NCBI GenBank assembly: GCA_035236585.1
Contig: CP141135.1
Location: forward strand, 4,870,001-4,934,000
Source: Warburgia ugandensis
Taxonomy: Eukaryota; Streptophyta; Magnoliopsida; Canellales; Canellaceae
Length of the DNA: 64,000 nucleotides
Direction: 5' to 3'
The first letter of the stretch is position 1. Each line of letters starts with the position of its first letter. The position numbers were made by a program, and so were the translations under genes. Shown one piece after another: positions 1 through 14,854 of the stretch. Below the pieces are notes generated by a model. That model ran no database searches. It saw only the letters and a list, made by a program, of their open reading frames with translations, and had not been told where the DNA came from.

Positions 1-368
1 ATCGTCACCAGCTTCAGATCATTTCCCAAATGAAAAGAAAGTTTTGGCGGGGACGACTTTCTGGTATGGATGAGTTGTGTTTATAATTAAGTTCCAAGCT
101 GATGCTTTTGCTGGCAGAATGTTCTTATGGAAAATGGATTGCTTGTATAGTTGTATCTACATACTTAAAATGACTTTTATCCTTAATTTTATTCCTACAT
201 GATGTTACTTATATCATTAGAATTTGTACCATTTAATGTTTATATTTTCTAGATATAGAAAGTGGTAGATTGGAGGCTAATCTAAAAGCTGCAGTGCTGG
301 CTCTCCATTACAGTACATTTTTGGGGAATAACCATTGGTATTCTCTAATAGATGAATCTGGAGCCTGA
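1..368 (+). CDS. 3' end of an unrecognised spliced gene (partial)
   Basis: Two exon pieces join in frame. The first runs from the window edge to base 63 and is followed by a GT donor (GTATGG). The second starts at 253 after a TTTTCTAG acceptor and ends at a TGA at 366-368. The leftover G of the first exon plus AT of the second makes an Asp codon, and the frame stays open across both, giving about 58 C-terminal residues. The tail is basic then mixed: it includes QMKRKFWRGRLS just before the junction and ends NNHWYSLIDESGA. I do not recognise the family. Other frames of the first exon stop at once, which supports this reading. The rest of the gene lies left of the window. Confidence 0.5.
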
Positions 369-3300
369 CTGTCCTGCCGAATAATTTGAAGCAGAGATGG
401 AGGTCAGCCTTTCTCATGTAAGATTTCTTGCCTCATGTCCTTCCATCATTTTTCATTATCTTTATTATTATATAGTTGCCAAAGGCATGATGTGGAGCAT
501 GTATAATTCTGGAATGATGCCAGGTCTTATGGCTATTGTTCTTTCATTCTGCAAGTGAAACATGCGGTGTCATCTGCTGGCACCTTTGAGAGTATATAGC
601 TTATCTCTTAAAGCACTCTTGAACACTAATGCTACTAATATTAATGTTCCTTCGGTCAATTGGCTTGTTTCCACACTCCCAAGTTATAGTTTCACCGGGA
701 ATGGAGCTTGAAAGAAGGTGAGCGAGTATGGAAGTGTCTGTACTGCTGAATATGCTACCAGAAATATATACCAAATTCCTCAAATCGAAAGTTGGTACGT
801 TCACTTCTTAATATTGCTAGCTAGACCATACTACTTAGCCTCTTATTATGAATCTTTGTATAGGCTTATGCATTTGAAATTTTGAATCAAAACAAAAGCC
901 AGCGAGTTCCAAGTGTTAATAATAACAAAAGTTACATACTCAATCTAATTTGGGTACGAAGTGGATGATAAAAGTTACATGTCGTAAGCAATTGTCTGCA
1001 TTACCTTCTAGTACTACCTCTTTTTACCTTTCTCCATCTAAAAGTTGTAATATCATCAATTCTGTTTCTGTTTTCTACTGGTGATTGATTTGCAATTTGT
1101 TAAAGAATTATATCCCATAATGTTAGTGGCATCATATCTTTATGGCAGAAACCCAGAAACCATTGGGATACGCAGAACCTTTTTGACTCTAAAGGTCAAA
1201 CTGAAGGCAAAATCATTTGGTTACAGGTACACTTCTTATCTTGCTGGATTATCAGAAAACAAATCTGTTAATGTGTAAGTACAATCAGTAGATCTCGCCC
1301 ACTATGTACATTGTAGAATCTTGTCTTCTTCTCATATCCTAGACGAGACTGTCCCATATTTTTTAACTCTGTCCGTCTCACATGTTCTGGACCTCACAAC
1401 TTAGATTATACAATTTTGTATCTCAGAGATACTTGTTCCCATTATCTGCTTCTGGGGTATCATGAAAAGTTGAAACTTATTGCTGGGTACTCTATTTATA
1501 GAAACCCTTTTTCTTTTTGTGTATCATCTGTGTAGGTGGCTAGTGACTTAATGTTGAGTGCTTACTTTAACCAAAGTCAGTGAGCTGAGAGTTGGTGAAC
1601 TCTTGGATGGTTCCTGTGACTAAATGCAGTATTATACTGTTGTTATGATACTTCTTTTTTGAAGCCAACCTCATCATTAATGAGGGTATCTCCTGAAAGA
1701 CTTTTTAAATATTAATTTATTACAGATGCTAATTAATCAGTAATGATACTGCTATTGAACTGTGCAAATAAGCTTTCAAGTTCACTCAGTGTAAACCCAC
1801 TCTCTTTTCTCTTTTTGATGAATGCTGAATTCTTTGGTATGAAAAAGAATTTAAAGCTGTTATTAACCTTTTCAATTAATAACAATTTCATTAGTATGAA
1901 TAAAATCCAAAGCTTTCTTTAACAGCCCAGACGTTTTCTTGCAGTTAGATGCAACCACACAGGAGTGGGTCAAAGAAGTGAATTCTGGGACTTCATAATT
2001 GGCATGCAAGTTCAGAGTTCTGCTTGGTCCTGGGATCTTTGCTTTACTAAACATCAGTTTAAGTTCTACTTTGAAGGGATTTTCTGAAAAGCTGTTGTTT
2101 ACATGTTATGATAGATAAGCAAGAATCAAGGGCTTATATAAAAATCTAATTACTTTTGGAAGCTAACTTTATGATTATTTAAATTCTCTATTTTATTTGA
2201 CCTACCAGTTTGAAGTACATGGATAAAAGTAACAAGGATGAAGATATCTGACTTTTGAAACTAGAATCTTTGCGCTAGAAGAGCTAAGCCATTTATAGCT
2301 ATGAAGTTATGTGTCACTTATCAGTAGAAAAAACCACCATAACTGAAGTCATCCAGACTTCATTTTGCTGTTTTCTCAGTAAGGAGCAATATCTTACAAT
2401 TCTGTCTGAGGTACTGTCATACCTCTTCTAAACTAAGAATTAGAAGCACATTGCATCCTTCTCTATTTCAGTATCTTTCAGCGTATTATTTCACCAGTAA
2501 TTGGGATTATTACGGTGTACAAAGTCTAGTATTCAACTCTGGATAGTGTAAACTGGCATTTACTGGTTATATTTGTAGAATCTACCCAATGCTGATTACC
2601 TGTCACCATGTTTCTCGGCCAGTTATTTCTTCCCCAAGTAGTACGGCTTAACAATTATTTGTTAGGTATTGCAGACCAACTTTGTTTTATGGAGAAGATC
2701 GGCAATACTAAGTACTAGCACATACTTCAGATACAATTTATTGCCATTTATTGCAGTTCATATTTTTATGTCAAACTAATACTTATAGGATAATGATCGG
2801 TGTTCTCCGGTATTGGGTTAAGATAAAGAATGTTATACAACTAAGGTCCTGTTTGGTTGGCAGACAATGGATGAAAATTATTTCACTGGTTTTTTCGTGG
2901 AAAGTCTATTACACCTGGAAATTGAATTACCTCAAAGACCCAAAGACTCACATCTGAAGTTCTTCATTGTCGACAGATTTGTTGGCAGAAGCTATAACAG
3001 GATTTTTTTACTTTATACTTAAGAAAGCTGAATTCATTGAAATCATTCAAGAGTACATATTGCTGCATGTTCCTGTGACCACCCACTTCAAACAAAATGA
3101 AGTTGCATATTTCGTAATTTGTTTCAGTTACAATTTGTGTCAAATTTAAGAAACACAATTCTCTTACTCTCATACAACCTGAATTATGCTGTTCCTTGAT
3201 GGATAATTCAGTTCCTCAGCTTGCCTTTTGCAGTTAGCTGGCTTGATAAAGAAAGGATCTTTTATAACAGGAGAAGTAAATAAGTTTATGTGAAAACCTC

Positions 3301-3491
3301 AGCAAGCTCTGCAGCCAGGCAACGGATTCTGAATCAAAACCAACGTCTTTAAGGCAATAGAACATAAAACCAGCAGTAGTATGTGGGAGGCAAATATATC
3401 TATGTTTGACATAATCATGACTCAAACAGTGGAGCTAGTTGATGAACTAAGAGGGAGACACAAGTTGCTTTAGTAGTTATAGTTGTATGTG

Positions 3492-3494
<3 letters not shown>
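369..3494. other. 3' UTR/intergenic stretch, no gene recognised
   Basis: AT-rich, low coding potential. Only short open frames of 60-70 codons occur on either strand, none with recognisable motifs or consistent splice joins. The first few hundred bases may be 3' UTR of the partial gene at the left edge. Confidence 0.5.

Positions 3495-3582
<88 letters not shown>
3495..3582. repeat. (GA)44 microsatellite
   Basis: An uninterrupted GA dinucleotide tract of about 88 bp. It creates artificial Arg-Glu or Ser-Leu reading frames on both strands that should not be annotated as genes. Confidence 0.97.
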
Positions 3583-3584
<2 letters not shown>

Positions 3585-5016
3585 TCATTGGATCAACCCC
3601 TGCAACTCTCTTGTGAGCCCCATAGCTCGAAACAGAAGGTGCCAGTGGAACAATCCTAGTCAATGTGTGGTTTATATTTACTATTTAGTAGGCAGAACTC
3701 TGTTAGACTGGTTAGAATTGTTTGATTGGAACTAAGACCCTGTATCAAGAGGGATCCTAGACAAAGCCTTCAAAATGAGTGGTCTCAAGCCAATGATTCT
3801 TTCAACCAGGTATTTCTAGTTATCTGCACAATATCATGATTGATTCATTTTTGGCCGTTTTAACCACCTCAAATTTGGCTTCTACTACTGTCACACAGGA
3901 ATGCTGATGTTGATGGTACCATCAGATTTAGCGAAGTAACAAATCGTGGGGCTTCCATGAAAACTTGCATGTGTCATCAACACCGTCCACGTTGTAGATC
4001 ATTAAGAGGTGCCTGATTTTCACCCGTAAGTTAAGCTTACAAAATGCAAAGCAAAGCTGAGGTGATTAAGTGGCAGGGAGCATTAAACAAGGTGAAATTA
4101 ATGGATAATAGGATGGACTTATTATTGCTTGCTAGATCAACGAGGCCGATCATGTCCATGTGTACTCTTGAAAGTGGTTGCACCCTATTAGGACTTCTCT
4201 TTGCTATTAATCATAGGAAAATGATACTGAAATGCTCTTGTATCAGATATTTGAACAGCAAAACTAGGCCTTCACTTTAGACTATGCCACGGATTGTGTT
4301 ACCTCACTAATGCCAAAACCCACCAAATTCCTCAGAAAAATAAAACAAAAAGAAAAGTTGCTTCTTAGCTGAGTCAAAGGAGAGGCTGTCTTGCTTGCCC
4401 ACAATGAGGGCCCACTCTGGAAGGTCAATGATGTCTAGATTTCAGACCCATCATGGCAGATCCATTGGATCAAAATCTGTTATATAGAACTGTTCTGCCT
4501 GTCCAAAAAGGGCAGCCCTGTGCACGAAACTCCTGCATATGCAGGGTCCAAAGAAGGGACATACTACAAAGGGTGTATAATATGCAGCTGCACCTAGCAA
4601 TTTGCAAGCAGCTGTTTCTATACCTCAAACTTATGACCTCTGACTCATATAGCGACAACTCAACCTTTGTGCCAAGGCTTTACTATTCCGTCTACCCACT
4701 TAATGCAATTTCATTATTCGCTAATTCCTAAATTCTATACTTTCTTTATGTTTGACATGATCTCACCAATGGGCAGATGGATTGGTTTGACAGGGAAATC
4801 ATTGGGAGAACTGGCCCACCAAATAAACGGTCCGATTCACTAGATGATGAATCTCTTTGACCAGATCAATGATCAGCATTTACCTCCTACATTGCCCATC
4901 ATATATTGAAGGAGGACCTTTGAGAAGTAGATCATGGGCTTTCTGGTATTTTAATAAAGCTCAGACAAAGAAGAGAGGTAAGAAATATGCGGTCCGAAGT
5001 TCAAAGCATATACATC
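3583..5016. other. Intergenic stretch upstream of GAPB
   Basis: Apart from the antisense SINE at 4505-4682 I see no gene. Short open frames (for example 4044-4280) lack recognisable motifs. Confidence 0.5.
4505..4682 (-). mobile_element. Au-type SINE, antisense
   Basis: Reads on the minus strand as a tRNA-derived SINE of the plant Au type. The tail side (GGGCAGCCCTGTGCACGAAAC on +) comes first, then the GCATATGCAGGGTCC block. The B-box-like CTTATGACCTCTGACTC stretch and the head CAACTCAACC come last. Au SINEs are non-autonomous, transcribed by Pol III and mobilised by LINE machinery. Several other copies lie in this window. Degenerate, so presumed old. Confidence 0.8.
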
Positions 5017-5191
5017 ATCTTATCACCATATGTTTCTGGTTTCTCACCACACACTACTCTACTGCATCTCCAACCAATTGTCGCATCCTTCAAATCCAAC
5101 CGCCGAATTTATGAGAAATATCTTACCTTAAAATCACAAGCAAGAAATTATATATAGTTGAAAGGTCCTTTCATGGGTTTTAGTTGCAGCC
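5017..5191 (+). promoter_or_regulatory. GAPB core promoter with TATA box and I-box-like site
   Basis: A TATA-like TTATATATAG lies at 5148-5157, about 35-45 bases before the GAPB ATG, so the 5' UTR should be short. A GATAAG core (I-box type, here on the minus strand as CTTATC at 5019-5024) lies about 170 bases upstream of the ATG. I-boxes are known light-response elements in photosynthetic gene promoters. That this one is active is inference. Confidence 0.5.
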
Positions 5192-8928
<3,737 letters not shown>

Positions 8929-9195
8929 TTTACGTAAATTCTTTCTAATTGGAAGATAATTAGTTTCATATGTCATTTGATGAACATAATGCTCGTGACA
9001 AAGAACTAATTTTCTCCGTCTCTTTTGAATTAAAAATAAATAAAATTTGAGAGGGAAAGAAAGAGAACAATGATTTTAATTAGAGTAGCACCTGCTTGAT
9101 CAACGGAGTGAGACATTTCTGGGCCAACATGAAAAATTTTATGCGTGGATCCTCACCGTTAAAGTTGCAGATGATCAATAAGAGACCCCTTACTA

Positions 9196-9226
<31 letters not shown>

Positions 9227-9751
9227 CCGCGAGATATAACCCAACGTACATCAATGGTCTGGATGAAGGGTCTAAAGGCATCAAACCAAGACAAACTCAC
9301 GTCAATGAGACAGGTTTGTCTTGGGCTGTCAGCTAAACGGAGTTGATCGTGCCGACATGCACGGCACGTGCGAGTTCTTGCAATCAATAACCTGGCAGCA
9401 CGTGCGATTGAGAGAGAGAATATAGGGAAAAATACTACCATTCTTATCTTTTCTTAGAAGAAAAGATTCCCCCGAAGCTTCCCTACTCCCTAAAATGTAA
9501 GGACCTCTAGTTATATGCAATCAAAACCGTTGATCCACTGAGACCATGTAACATGGACCCACGTCCCAGAACCATATGATCTTAACCGTTACTTTGACAT
9601 AATTGCATGATTCAGATGATTTAAAAGTATGAAAACAATGGTGGGACCCCGCACGCACTTTTTCCATTTAGCTTCCTATTCCAACATAACTAGATCTCTA
9701 CTAGCATGAAAAGTTCTCTCCAAGGCAAACTCCTCTCTCTCCCAAGGCAAA

Positions 9752-9754
<3 letters not shown>
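8929..9754. other. GAPB 3' flank, no gene recognised
   Basis: The first part is presumably GAPB 3' UTR. A short (TA)n run sits at 9204-9228. No other gene or element is recognised. Confidence 0.5.

Positions 9755-9840
<86 letters not shown>
9755..9840. repeat. (CT)43 microsatellite
   Basis: Perfect CT tract of about 86 bp, about 50 bases upstream of the start of the acidic-protein gene. CT tracts are common in plant 5' UTRs, so it may lie in that gene's leader. Confidence 0.95.
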
Positions 9841-9843
<3 letters not shown>

Positions 9844-9890
9844 CTTTGATGGGCTGCAATCTTTCTATTTCTCTCCCTTTGTCTCCCGCC

Positions 9891-10500
9891 ATGAACGACA
9901 TGGACGAAGCACTGGAAGCTGGTCTCAGATTTTTCAATCGAGTACGAAGAGCCATCCATTTACTTTCAGAGTTCGTGAGTTACAAACATCGTTTGAATAG
10001 AAAACACAGAGAGTGATGGATTAGTCTTGCATTTCTCTTCTGTTCTGTCAACATTATCATCAATCTTACTATGTCGTGGAATCCACGGGTTTCTTTCTTT
10101 GATCTTCTTTGCATCGTAGTCTTTTAATATCACTCTTACATTGTTATTGAAGATGATCATGGTGTTGAAGATGAGGAGTCTTTTGGAGGTTTTCTCTCCG
10201 AGGAACATAAGGTTGATGTGGTGATGAATTGCTTGAGTTTGTTTTATTTGTACAATTATTTTACACATGCGGTACTAGCCGTGTCCTTGTGGAAGCCTAT
10301 CTATCTTCTCAGTGCTCCGTTGCATCTTTACTTGGCCGATCAACTGAAGTTTATGCCTATTCTTGTGCGCGGGAAACACATAGATGAAGATGGTGATGGT
10401 GATGATGATAAGGAGGAGGAAGAGGAAGAAGAAGAAGAAGAAGGAAGAGAAGACGACGACGACGAAGATGACAATCATGAAGAAGAAGAGGATGAGGATG

Positions 10501-10540
<40 letters not shown>

Positions 10541-10806
10541 GCTGGTGCTAGACCATGAACCAGATGATGAGGAGCAGAAGAATGACGAGAAATCACTGGT
10601 GATAGATCGAGAAGAGGAAATTGCCGGTGCTAGATCATGGGGCAGATGAGGAGCAGGAGGAAGAGAAGTCGCCCGCAATAGATCATAGGGCAGATGAAAA
10701 GGAGGAAGAAGACGAAGATGCTGACAGTGGGGAGGTGAAGAAGAACGACGACGAGAAATCAACCGTGTTAGATCATGGAGCAGACGAATGGATTCTTATA
10801 GATTAA
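9891..10806 (+). pseudogene. Acidic repeat protein gene, apparently frameshifted
   Basis: Exon 1 candidate 9891-9974 encodes 28 residues (MNDMDEALEAGLRFF...) and ends at a strong GTGAGT donor. A downstream frame open from about 10150 reads EDDHGVEDEESFGGF, a hydrophobic stretch (about 45 residues, possible membrane segment), then a long Asp/Glu tract at 10381-10530. Repeats of the pattern EKSxVLDHxxDE follow. The frame shifts near 10615-10625: frame A ends at a TGA at 10647-10649, while the repeats continue in another frame to TAA at 10804-10806, ending HGADEWILID. Exon 1 and exon 2 also do not join in phase with any acceptor I can see. So I call it broken, though one assembly error could restore the repeat frame. 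A truncated second copy lies at 37205-37437. Family not recognised. Confidence 0.4.
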
Positions 10807-11085
10807 GATGAATCTTGTCCATTCATAGATATATTTTTGGGGAGTTGAATGTGCCCACGACTACTTTGCAGTGTACCAGGGAAATTTTTTTAAGAACAAA
10901 TGCATGCAGTTTTAGGGTTTTACTTTTTGGTCGATGATTAGATGTTCATGTATGCTTTCGGGCTCAACATAGTAGGTGCCAAGGTAGTATGCCAATGGAT
11001 AATTCTGCCACAGTTTTGTTATGATTAATGTTCTATTAATTTGGTTCTGAGTTTATCTTTCTTCTCTTTTGTTCAATTGTTGTGG

Positions 11086-11090
<5 letters not shown>

Positions 11091-11116
<26 letters not shown>
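11091..11116. repeat. (CT)13 microsatellite
   Basis: Short perfect CT tract in the 3' flank of the acidic-protein gene; it is missing from the matching position of unit 2 (near 37670). Confidence 0.9.
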
Positions 11117-11119
<3 letters not shown>

Positions 11120-11943
11120 GTATGCATGCCAATGGTTCAGTTCTTGTGCCAGTAGAATGATATACTTTCATGTCCAAGCTTTGGATTTGCTGTGGAGTGT
11201 TTAGTGGGAACCAATTGGCCAGATATGGAATAATCCGTCATAATCACATGAATCGGATTAGTGGCTCTTATTTTCATGCCTAGATCATTAAAATTTCAAG
11301 ACAAAAATATTCCTCACAGGTTGAAGAGTTAGGGGTTTTATGTCGTTCAAGTGACAATTGTATAGAATTATGTTACCATCTAAAACTCTTTATAGAATTC
11401 AATGGCTTTCTGTGAATAGTGGAGGAGATTAGAGTGCAATTTGCTAAAGAGCATCATAGTAGATTTTATTTGTTTATGACCTCCTATGAAAGAATTTCAG
11501 GTAAAGTTTTATGGATTTGGAAGTCTCAAACGAGGGCTTGGTATATGTGGGAATGAAGTATTATACATACGATATGGTTGATTGCCAATGTAAAGCCTTG
11601 ATAATGGGTAGAAGAGTAGCAGTTGATGGTTGACAATGTTGGGTTGTTATTCAACAAGGTTATACTTGTGTGGATCTTGTAACTGAGGTTATATCCTTTG
11701 TTACTGCATTAAAGTAGGCTTTCTAAAGTATTGGAATCTCATCTACTAGTACTTCTCCATTATTAGCAAAGCACTTAAGATAAAGCATTGGTGCAGAGCA
11801 TTGTCAGAACGAAGTGTCTGTAGCAAAGCTGACAACGCAATGCATTAGCGAAGCTAGATTCTCATAGCCAACCACTTCGAGTTAGCAAATCATCACAGCA
11901 AAATTATAGGAGCATTGTCACTGATAATATGGACTCTTACCCT

Positions 11944-12345
11944 TGTTAAGTGTTCATTTTTGGCTAAAAGACCCCTAATTTAGCATTTAATTAGATCATC
12001 TAAATGTTCAAAATTGTAAAATTTTATCTTGATTTTAAACTAAGCTCAAATTGACCATCCAAACCTTAATTTTCTCAAAATCAACGGTTAGATGATCATT
12101 AGAGTTTATTAGATGACGAATGTGCGGTTTAGATTATTTTAATTTAGTCTTTTATTTTGCAGATCAACTAAATGATGGATGGATGGAGCGGATCTAATTT
12201 CAATAGCGTAGATCAAGTAGAGATCAAGAGGAAGAGTCCTAAATGAATTAGAAAAGGAAGAAGAGTTTTAGATGGGGATAAGAAGAGTTGTTGGAGAAAA
12301 ACAAGGGAGTGAAAAGGCTACAAAGAGAAGAGCCGCATGAGTGGG
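11944..12345 (+). repeat. Inverted repeat arm, left (LTR start)
   Basis: Reverse-complement match to 14453-14854, about 90% by eye, from TGTTAAGTGTTCATTTTTGG to the ATGAGTGGGG block, where similarity stops. Confidence 0.9.
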
Positions 12346-13437
12346 GAGGGGAGGGGAGTCTTTTTTTGGAGAGTTGAAAATTGTGGGTTTTGTCTTACTT
12401 TGCCTTTCCTAATTCACTGTCTATTTTGGTTCCAGTTTTCATTGTATTCTTTCCTTCTCTCAATCTCCATCTCTTCTATTTCTGTTTTGCTCCACCAGCC
12501 CATCATCTCTGCCCCTGCTCCCCTCTATCTTTGTTCCACTTCTATCTCATCACTGTTGCACACTCCCCTTCATCTTCAACATTTCTCTCTTCTTTCCCTT
12601 ACACTTCACGTACCATCTTCTTCTTCCCATCCATCTTTTTCTCCAATACCACTATCTCTCTTCTCTCTTAGTCTCCATCTCCCTTGTTTACATTGACTGC
12701 ATCTCCCAAGAACCTCTTTCCAGCCCTCTCATGTGCACCACCCTGCTCCTACCGCACCCCCTCCTAAGCTACTATTCCCTTTCCCCTCTACTCTGTCTCT
12801 CCACCACCCAAATTCACTAGCCTCTGCCCCCCATCATTTCCACCAGCCGGCCCAGGGGGAGAAAACCCAGATCCATCCCTTCTTCATCTCTTTCCCTCTT
12901 TTCCTCTCCCTCCTTCTTCTTCTCCCTCTTCTTCCTTCTTCCCCATCTCCTCTGGTTTTTCCCTCAACGAGTTTTCTTGGTTTTCAATTAAACACAAAAA
13001 TCTAGAAAATTTCCAAGTCTACCCTTATCAGATCCGTGGAATTCCAAATGTGTCCTCATTTTAATACCAACTGTGTCCCTGTGTTATTCCAATTCTGTCT
13101 TATCCACATTCTATCTATCTAGGGACAGTGATATCCAAGACTGCTTATTTAGTTTCATTTTTTTGGAATAAATAATTTTGTAAATTTCAACAGTTAAACA
13201 AGACTGCTTATTTAGTTTCATTTTTTTGGAATAAATAATTTTGTAAATTTCAACAGTTAAATAAATTTGGATTTTATTGTTAGTTTATTTCTGGCATATT
13301 CTTTATTTTTATTCTTTTATTAATTAAATTTTATTTGAAACTCTATCATTTTAAAGCAAGTCCCTGTGGGATCGACCCGTATTTGCATAGCTATACTACA
13401 ATAGCCCGTGTACTTATGAAAAACATTAACAAGTTTT

Positions 13438-13455
13438 TGGCACCGTTGCTGAGGA
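13438..13455 (+). other. Primer-binding site like the 3' end of tRNA-Asp
   Basis: TGGCACCGTTGCTGAGGA matches the common plant LTR-retrotransposon PBS TGGCGCCGTTGCCGGGGA at 15 of 18 positions. All three differences are G-to-A or C-to-T, as expected from decay of methylated cytosines. Confidence 0.75.
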
Positions 13456-14452
13456 CTTGCAAAGGAGTTTTTATAAATTTTAATTAAAAATTCAAAAAAT
13501 CCCAAAATTTCCAAAAAAATAAAAAATAAAAAATATTAGGAATTCCATTTTAGGAGCATTTTTCAAATTTTTTTAGTGCGTAACCACCTAATTTCCTGGA
13601 ATTGGTACTTATTTCTAAATTTTCTTTTTCAGGGAAAGAGGAAAGTGGAGGAATTTGGCTAGTAAATCTTTATCAACATGAAAATTTTCTTGCTTTCCTA
13701 GATTAGAATTTTTTTTCTTTTGAGTGAAGCTTGTAGTGAGGTCCCTTTGTAATTTGCTCTTTTAATTTCAATTTTTAGAGGGTTGTAATAATACAGGGCA
13801 AGTGTGGGATAGGGTGGCACACACTTGATCTTTATCAAAAACCCCATTGTAAGTTTCCTCACTCATTGAAATTTCTAGATTAGGGTTTGCATTTAGAGTA
13901 AATTTGTATTGTTTGGTAGTATAAATCATATAGCAAACATCCTCTTATAATTGTTGCATTTTTAGGTTTTTGCATTAGTTTATCGCTTTTATTTGCATCT
14001 TAGGACACAGTTAATACTTTAAGGTGATATATATGCTGATCGAACTGCCATGAAATGTGGAATTAATTAGTAAGGGTACCCTACTCCCATAAGATCAGGG
14101 GTGGATTTCATCACCACTCCTTGGCCTACCTAAGATAATCATCTCAAGCGCGATACCCTAGCCTTTAATTCAAATTAAAATCAATCAGAAGAGACCTATA
14201 GGGCTATCACATGCTAGTAGAACCCTCTTACTAAGATTCGATTTATTGTCACTCCAGTGGCTTTGGAGCACTGTGGTTATTGAGGGTTGTCTAATAAAGC
14301 CTTGCTCTTCCCTTACCTCCTATTGACGTTTGTGAGGTCTAAACGCCTCATTACACGAGGGTTGTATTAACCACCTTGCAAAGAACCTAACTGGTAAGCA
14401 ATAATCAAGTCTAAAGAAGAGGAAGAGCGCTATATTAGGTTAATTAAAAGCA

Positions 14453-14854
14453 TTGTCCCCACTCATGCAGCTCTTCTCTTTATAGCCTTTTCACTCCCTT
14501 ATTTTTCTCCAACAACTCTTCTTATCCTCATCTAAAACTCTTCTTCCTTTTCTAATTCATTTTGGACTCTTCCTCTTGATCTCTACTTGATCTACACCAT
14601 TGAAATTAGATCCGCTCCACCCATCCTTTAGTTGATCTATAAAATAAAAGACTAAATTAAAATCATCTAAACCACACATTCGTCATCTAATAAACTCTAA
14701 TGATCATCTAACCATTGATTTTGAGAAAATTAAGGTTTGGATGGTCAATTTGAGCTTAGTTTAAAATCAAGATAAATTTTACAACTTTGAACCGTTAGAT
14801 GATCTAATTGAATGCTAAATTATGGATCTTTTAGCTAAAAATGAACACTTAACA
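14453..14854 (-). repeat. Inverted repeat arm, right, next to a polypurine tract
   Basis: Read on the minus strand, a purine-rich GGTTGGGGGTA (from 14865 down) is followed at once by TGTTAAGTGTTC. This is the order polypurine tract then 3' LTR, so the right half of the element looks inverted relative to the left half. Confidence 0.75.

Noticed and set aside
1081-1278. 65-codon frame between the partial gene and GAPB
   Set aside because: No recognisable domain, no splice partners, AT-rich context; length is expected by chance.
3415-3735. Open frames of repeated Arg-Glu or Ser-Leu over the GA tract
   Set aside because: They are simple translations of a dinucleotide microsatellite. The same applies to the frames at 9690-9959 and 10357-10762.
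12337-13005. CT-rich open frames of about 90-120 codons
   Set aside because: They lie within the LTR part of the 11944-16441 insertion; composition is pyrimidine-rich and no motif is present.
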